Positions 59,141 to 61,319 of a stretch of 61,319 nt of DNA are shown here, piece by piece; position 1 is the stretch's first letter, and the number at the start of each line of letters is the position of its first letter. The position numbers were made by a program, and so were the translations under genes. Source of the stretch: Sciscionella marina DSM 45152. GTDB taxonomy: Bacteria; Actinomycetota; Actinomycetes; Mycobacteriales; Pseudonocardiaceae. Where the stretch lies: NCBI RefSeq assembly GCF_000379465.1, contig NZ_KB905405.1, positions 1 through 61,319 on the forward strand. The letters are read 5' to 3'. Below the pieces are notes generated by a model. It did no database searches and was not told where the DNA came from. It was given only the letters and a program-made list of their open reading frames with translations.

Positions 59141-60427
59141 TTAGTAGTGTTCGGCCCCCGGCCAGCGGTTACCGAAGGTGATGGCGAATGCGTCGAGGAC
59201 TGGCTTCCAGCGCATGGTCCATCGTCGTGCCCCGGTCCCAGTTGGGTCGAGGCTACGAGTTACAAGGTACAAGCACTTCAGCGCGGCGTCTTCGTTGGGG
59301 AAATGCCCACGTGCTCGCACGGCTCGCCGGTAGCGGGAATTCAGGGATTCAATCGCATTGGTGGAGCAGATCATCTTCCTGATCTCGACGTCATATTCGA
59401 GGAACGGTGTGAATTCTTCCCACGCGTTACGCCAGACCCGGATCATCGCCCGATATTGACTACCCCATTTCTTTTCCAGCTCGTCCAATGCCGTGCTGGC
59501 GGCATCGACGGTCGCGGCAGTGTAGATTGGTTTGGTATCTTGTCGTAGCCCGTCCCAGTATTTCCGGGAAACTAGGCGGAACGTGTTCCGGATGAGATGC
59601 AAAATACAGGTTTGTACGATAGTTTCCGGCCACACGTTCGCGACGACCTCAGTGAGTCCTTTCAAACCGTCACACACGAGGAAAAACACGTCGCGAACAC
59701 CACGGTTTTTCAGGTCCACGAGCACGCTCATCCAAAACTTGGCTCCCTCACCACCCTGACCGGCCCACAAGCCGAGAACGTCCTTGTGGCCGTCCACAGT
59801 CACGCCGATAGCGGCGTAGAAGGCGCGGTTCGTGACCTGACCGTTTCGCACCTTGATGTGGATCGCGTCGATGAATACACAGGCGTAAATCGAATCAAGA
59901 GGACGAGCGCGCCAGTCCTCCATCTCAGCGACCACGGTGTCAGTGATCCGTGATACCGTGTCCTTACCGACCGAAGCGCCATAGATTTCATCAAAATGTG
60001 CGGAAATCTCGCCCGTCGTCAACCCTTTCGCATACAAAGAAAGGACCACTTCGTCCACATTCCTCAACCGGCGCTGCCGCTTCTTCACGATCTTCGGTTC
60101 AAAACTCGATTCCCGGTCGCGAGGAACATCGACCTCCACCTCGCCGGCCGAATCGGAAACCACCGTTTTAGACCGCGTACCATTACGAATATTAGTTGAC
60201 GACCGATCCGTCTCGGCGCGATTCTTCTCGTGCCCGAGATGCTCGGTCATCTCCTCGTTCAACGCAGTTTCCAACACCTGCTTGGTGAACAACTTCAACA
60301 GCCCATTCGGACCGGTCAACTCCAGCCCACGCGCCTGCGCGTCCGCGATCATCGCTGTGACCGCAGCCTGCTCCGCAGACAACCCCACCTGCTCACGTTT
60401 GCGTGCACTCATAGCATCAGATGACAT
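59141..60427 (-). CDS. IS256-family transposase (intact)
   Basis: 428 residues from ATG 60427 (ATG 60412 also possible). N-terminal KLFTKQVLETALNEEMTEHL, NIRNGTRSKTVVSDSAGEVE, DDE core with Asp in YACVFIDAIHIKVRNG, Asp in FFLVCDGLKGLTEVV and Glu in STNAIESLNSRYRRAVRARG. Full length and uninterrupted, so likely active. The element surrounds 59.1-60.45 kb; its terminal repeats could not be fixed by eye. Confidence 0.92.
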   Translation of the reverse strand: MSSDAMSARKREQVGLSAEQAAVTAMIADAQARGLELTGPNGLLKLFTKQVLETALNEEMTEHLGHEKNRAETDRSSTNIRNGTRSKTVVSDSAGEVEVDVPRDRESSFEPKIVKKRQRRLRNVDEVVLSLYAKGLTTGEISAHFDEIYGASVGKDTVSRITDTVVAEMEDWRARPLDSIYACVFIDAIHIKVRNGQVTNRAFYAAIGVTVDGHKDVLGLWAGQGGEGAKFWMSVLVDLKNRGVRDVFFLVCDGLKGLTEVVANVWPETIVQTCILHLIRNTFRLVSRKYWDGLRQDTKPIYTAATVDAASTALDELEKKWGSQYRAMIRVWRNAWEEFTPFLEYDVEIRKMICSTNAIESLNSRYRRAVRARGHFPNEDAALKCLYLVTRSLDPTGTGARRWTMRWKPVLDAFAITFGNRWPGAEHY

Positions 60428-60707
60428 CACTGTCCGTACCCATCCCACCGGACCTCAGCCCGGTGTGTCGGGCCTGAACCACCAACTTGTTCAATACCGG
60501 CAGGGAGTGTGGTCTGCAGCCATGATCTCCTCAGGTGGTGGTCGGGTCTGGCTCGTGAAACACCTGTCACCCTGCGGGGTTGACTCGCGAGCGGCTTGCT
60601 TCCCGGCCACCGCTGCTTGGCGTGGAGTGGCTGAAGAGAGGCCTGCAATGCCGAAAGTTGGTGTGCCCTCCTCGCCCCCATAATGGTTCGTTCGAGGAGG
60701 ATCTTCG
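60428..60707. other. Non-coding stretch between two insertion sequences
   Basis: Right flank of the IS256 and the left end of the IS110 that follows. IS110 elements carry their bridge-RNA gene here; no fold was computed. Confidence 0.4.
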
Positions 60708-61319
60708 TTGGCACAGCAGACTTTCCGGCCCGATCAGATCGTGATCGCGATCGATCCGCACAAGGCGTCGTGGACCGCAGCAGTGGTGGACGCGAAGCTG
60801 CATCCGTTGGCGACGCTGCGAGTTCCGGTCAGCCGAGACGGCTACCGACAGCTCCGTCGCTTCGCCCGCCGCTGGCCGGGGGTGTGGTGGGCCATCGAGG
60901 GAGTCACCGGCCTCGGGGCGCCGCTGAATGCTCGGCTCGACGCCGATGGCATCAAGGTTGTCGACGTGCCGGCGAAGCTCGCCGCTCGGGTGCGCATGCT
61001 CTCGACCGGACACGGCCGCAAAAACGACGACGCCGACGCGATCTCGGTGGGCATCGCCGCACTGACCGCGACCGACTTACAGTCGGTCGGCCTGGACGGA
61101 ACCATCACGGCGCTGCGCGCGCTGGTCGAACACCATGACGACATGATCCGGACCCGAACCCAGACCATCAACCGACTGCATGTGTTACTCACCAAGCTCA
61201 TTCCCGGCGGCGCACCCACAAACCTCAGTGCCGATGCTGCCGCAGGGCTGCTGCGCACCGTCCGATCCCGCGACATCGCCGCGGCAGTCGAGCACACGGG
61301 CACAACACTGACCAGCTTG
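60708..61319 (+). CDS. IS110-family transposase, cut by the window end
   Basis: At least 204 residues from TTG 60708 (GAGGAGG 8 nt upstream). Catalytic Asp in IVIAIDPHKASWTAAVVD, Glu in VWWAIEGVTGLGAPL, Asp pair in GHGRKNDDADAISVGIAAL; RTRTQTINRLHVLLTKLIPG follows. This is a different subgroup from the copy at 24.9 kb (IDPHK rather than IDSGK). The C-terminal Ser domain lies outside the window. Confidence 0.88.
   Translation, partial: MAQQTFRPDQIVIAIDPHKASWTAAVVDAKLHPLATLRVPVSRDGYRQLRRFARRWPGVWWAIEGVTGLGAPLNARLDADGIKVVDVPAKLAARVRMLSTGHGRKNDDADAISVGIAALTATDLQSVGLDGTITALRALVEHHDDMIRTRTQTINRLHVLLTKLIPGGAPTNLSADAAAGLLRTVRSRDIAAAVEHTGTTLTSL

Noticed and set aside
1-61319. CRISPR arrays, rRNA and tRNA genes
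   Set aside because: No regularly spaced repeats, no rRNA-like conserved blocks and no tRNA cloverleaf with TTC-type loops were noticed; a covariance scan was not possible.

Overview
The window is high-GC DNA with strongly G/C-biased third codon positions, many GTG/TTG starts and 1-4 nt translationally coupled overlaps. It also carries a histidine kinase / Roadblock / DUF742 / GTPase operon (a 'conservon'), luciferase-like and PPOX-type oxidoreductases and many IS110, IS256, IS630 and IS21 sequences. All of this points to a filamentous actinomycete, plausibly Pseudonocardiaceae; the genus is not certain. No rRNA, tRNA or CRISPR array was seen.

Layout. (1) 0-5.4 kb: an operon of alpha/beta hydrolase, luciferase-like oxidoreductase and APH-fold protein divergent from a MerR regulator, then relics (SorC regulator, PaiB, VOC, DUF4440) around one intact isochorismatase-fold gene. 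(2) 5.8-13.3 kb: a compact catabolic operon under a GntR/FCD regulator: MHS transporter, N-acyl-D-amino-acid deacylase-like amidohydrolase, enolase-superfamily dehydratase, SDR, an Anabaena-sensory-rhodopsin-transducer (ASRT) family protein, and a sugar-porter MFS. (3) 13.6-18.3 kb: small enzymes and regulators (PPOX-like, RidA, DUF4288, PASTA, VOC, FMN reductase with HxlR). (4) 18.3-34.2 kb: a mobile-element graveyard with an IS21 element full of frameshifts, IS110/IS256/IS30 pieces, an intact IS110, a VapBC module, and a 3.2 kb tyrosine-recombinase element sitting inside an istB relic, with a few resident genes (ClpN protein, substrate-binding protein, LysE, cold-shock protein). (5) 34.5-43.1 kb: a LacI-controlled sugar operon (alcohol dehydrogenase, SDR, cyclase-fold hydrolase, two uncharacterised proteins, MHS transporter, GH51 arabinofuranosidase) whose last gene, a galactonate-dehydratase-like enolase, is frameshifted and interrupted by IS630. 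(6) 44.8-52.4 kb: a methyltransferase converging on an atypical conservon. (7) 53-61.3 kb: an MFS transporter with three C-terminal beta-sandwich repeats under MarR control, a second MarR, asparagine synthetase, an IS256 and the start of another IS110.

The most unusual system is the conservon at 45.6-52.4 kb. Its DUF742 subunit is split in two by a whole FAD-linked oxidase domain. The operon continues, by stop/start overlaps, into a 63-residue protein and an orphan NMT1/SsuA-type substrate-binding lipoprotein. With a nitrate/nitrite-sensor-type histidine kinase at the front, it reads as a membrane signalling device coupled to flavin redox chemistry and an extracellular ligand; this role is an inference.

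The two sugar operons (regions 2 and 5) share a plan: a repressor with a recognisable operator, an MHS symporter, an SDR and an enolase-superfamily dehydratase. They probably feed sugar acids into central metabolism.
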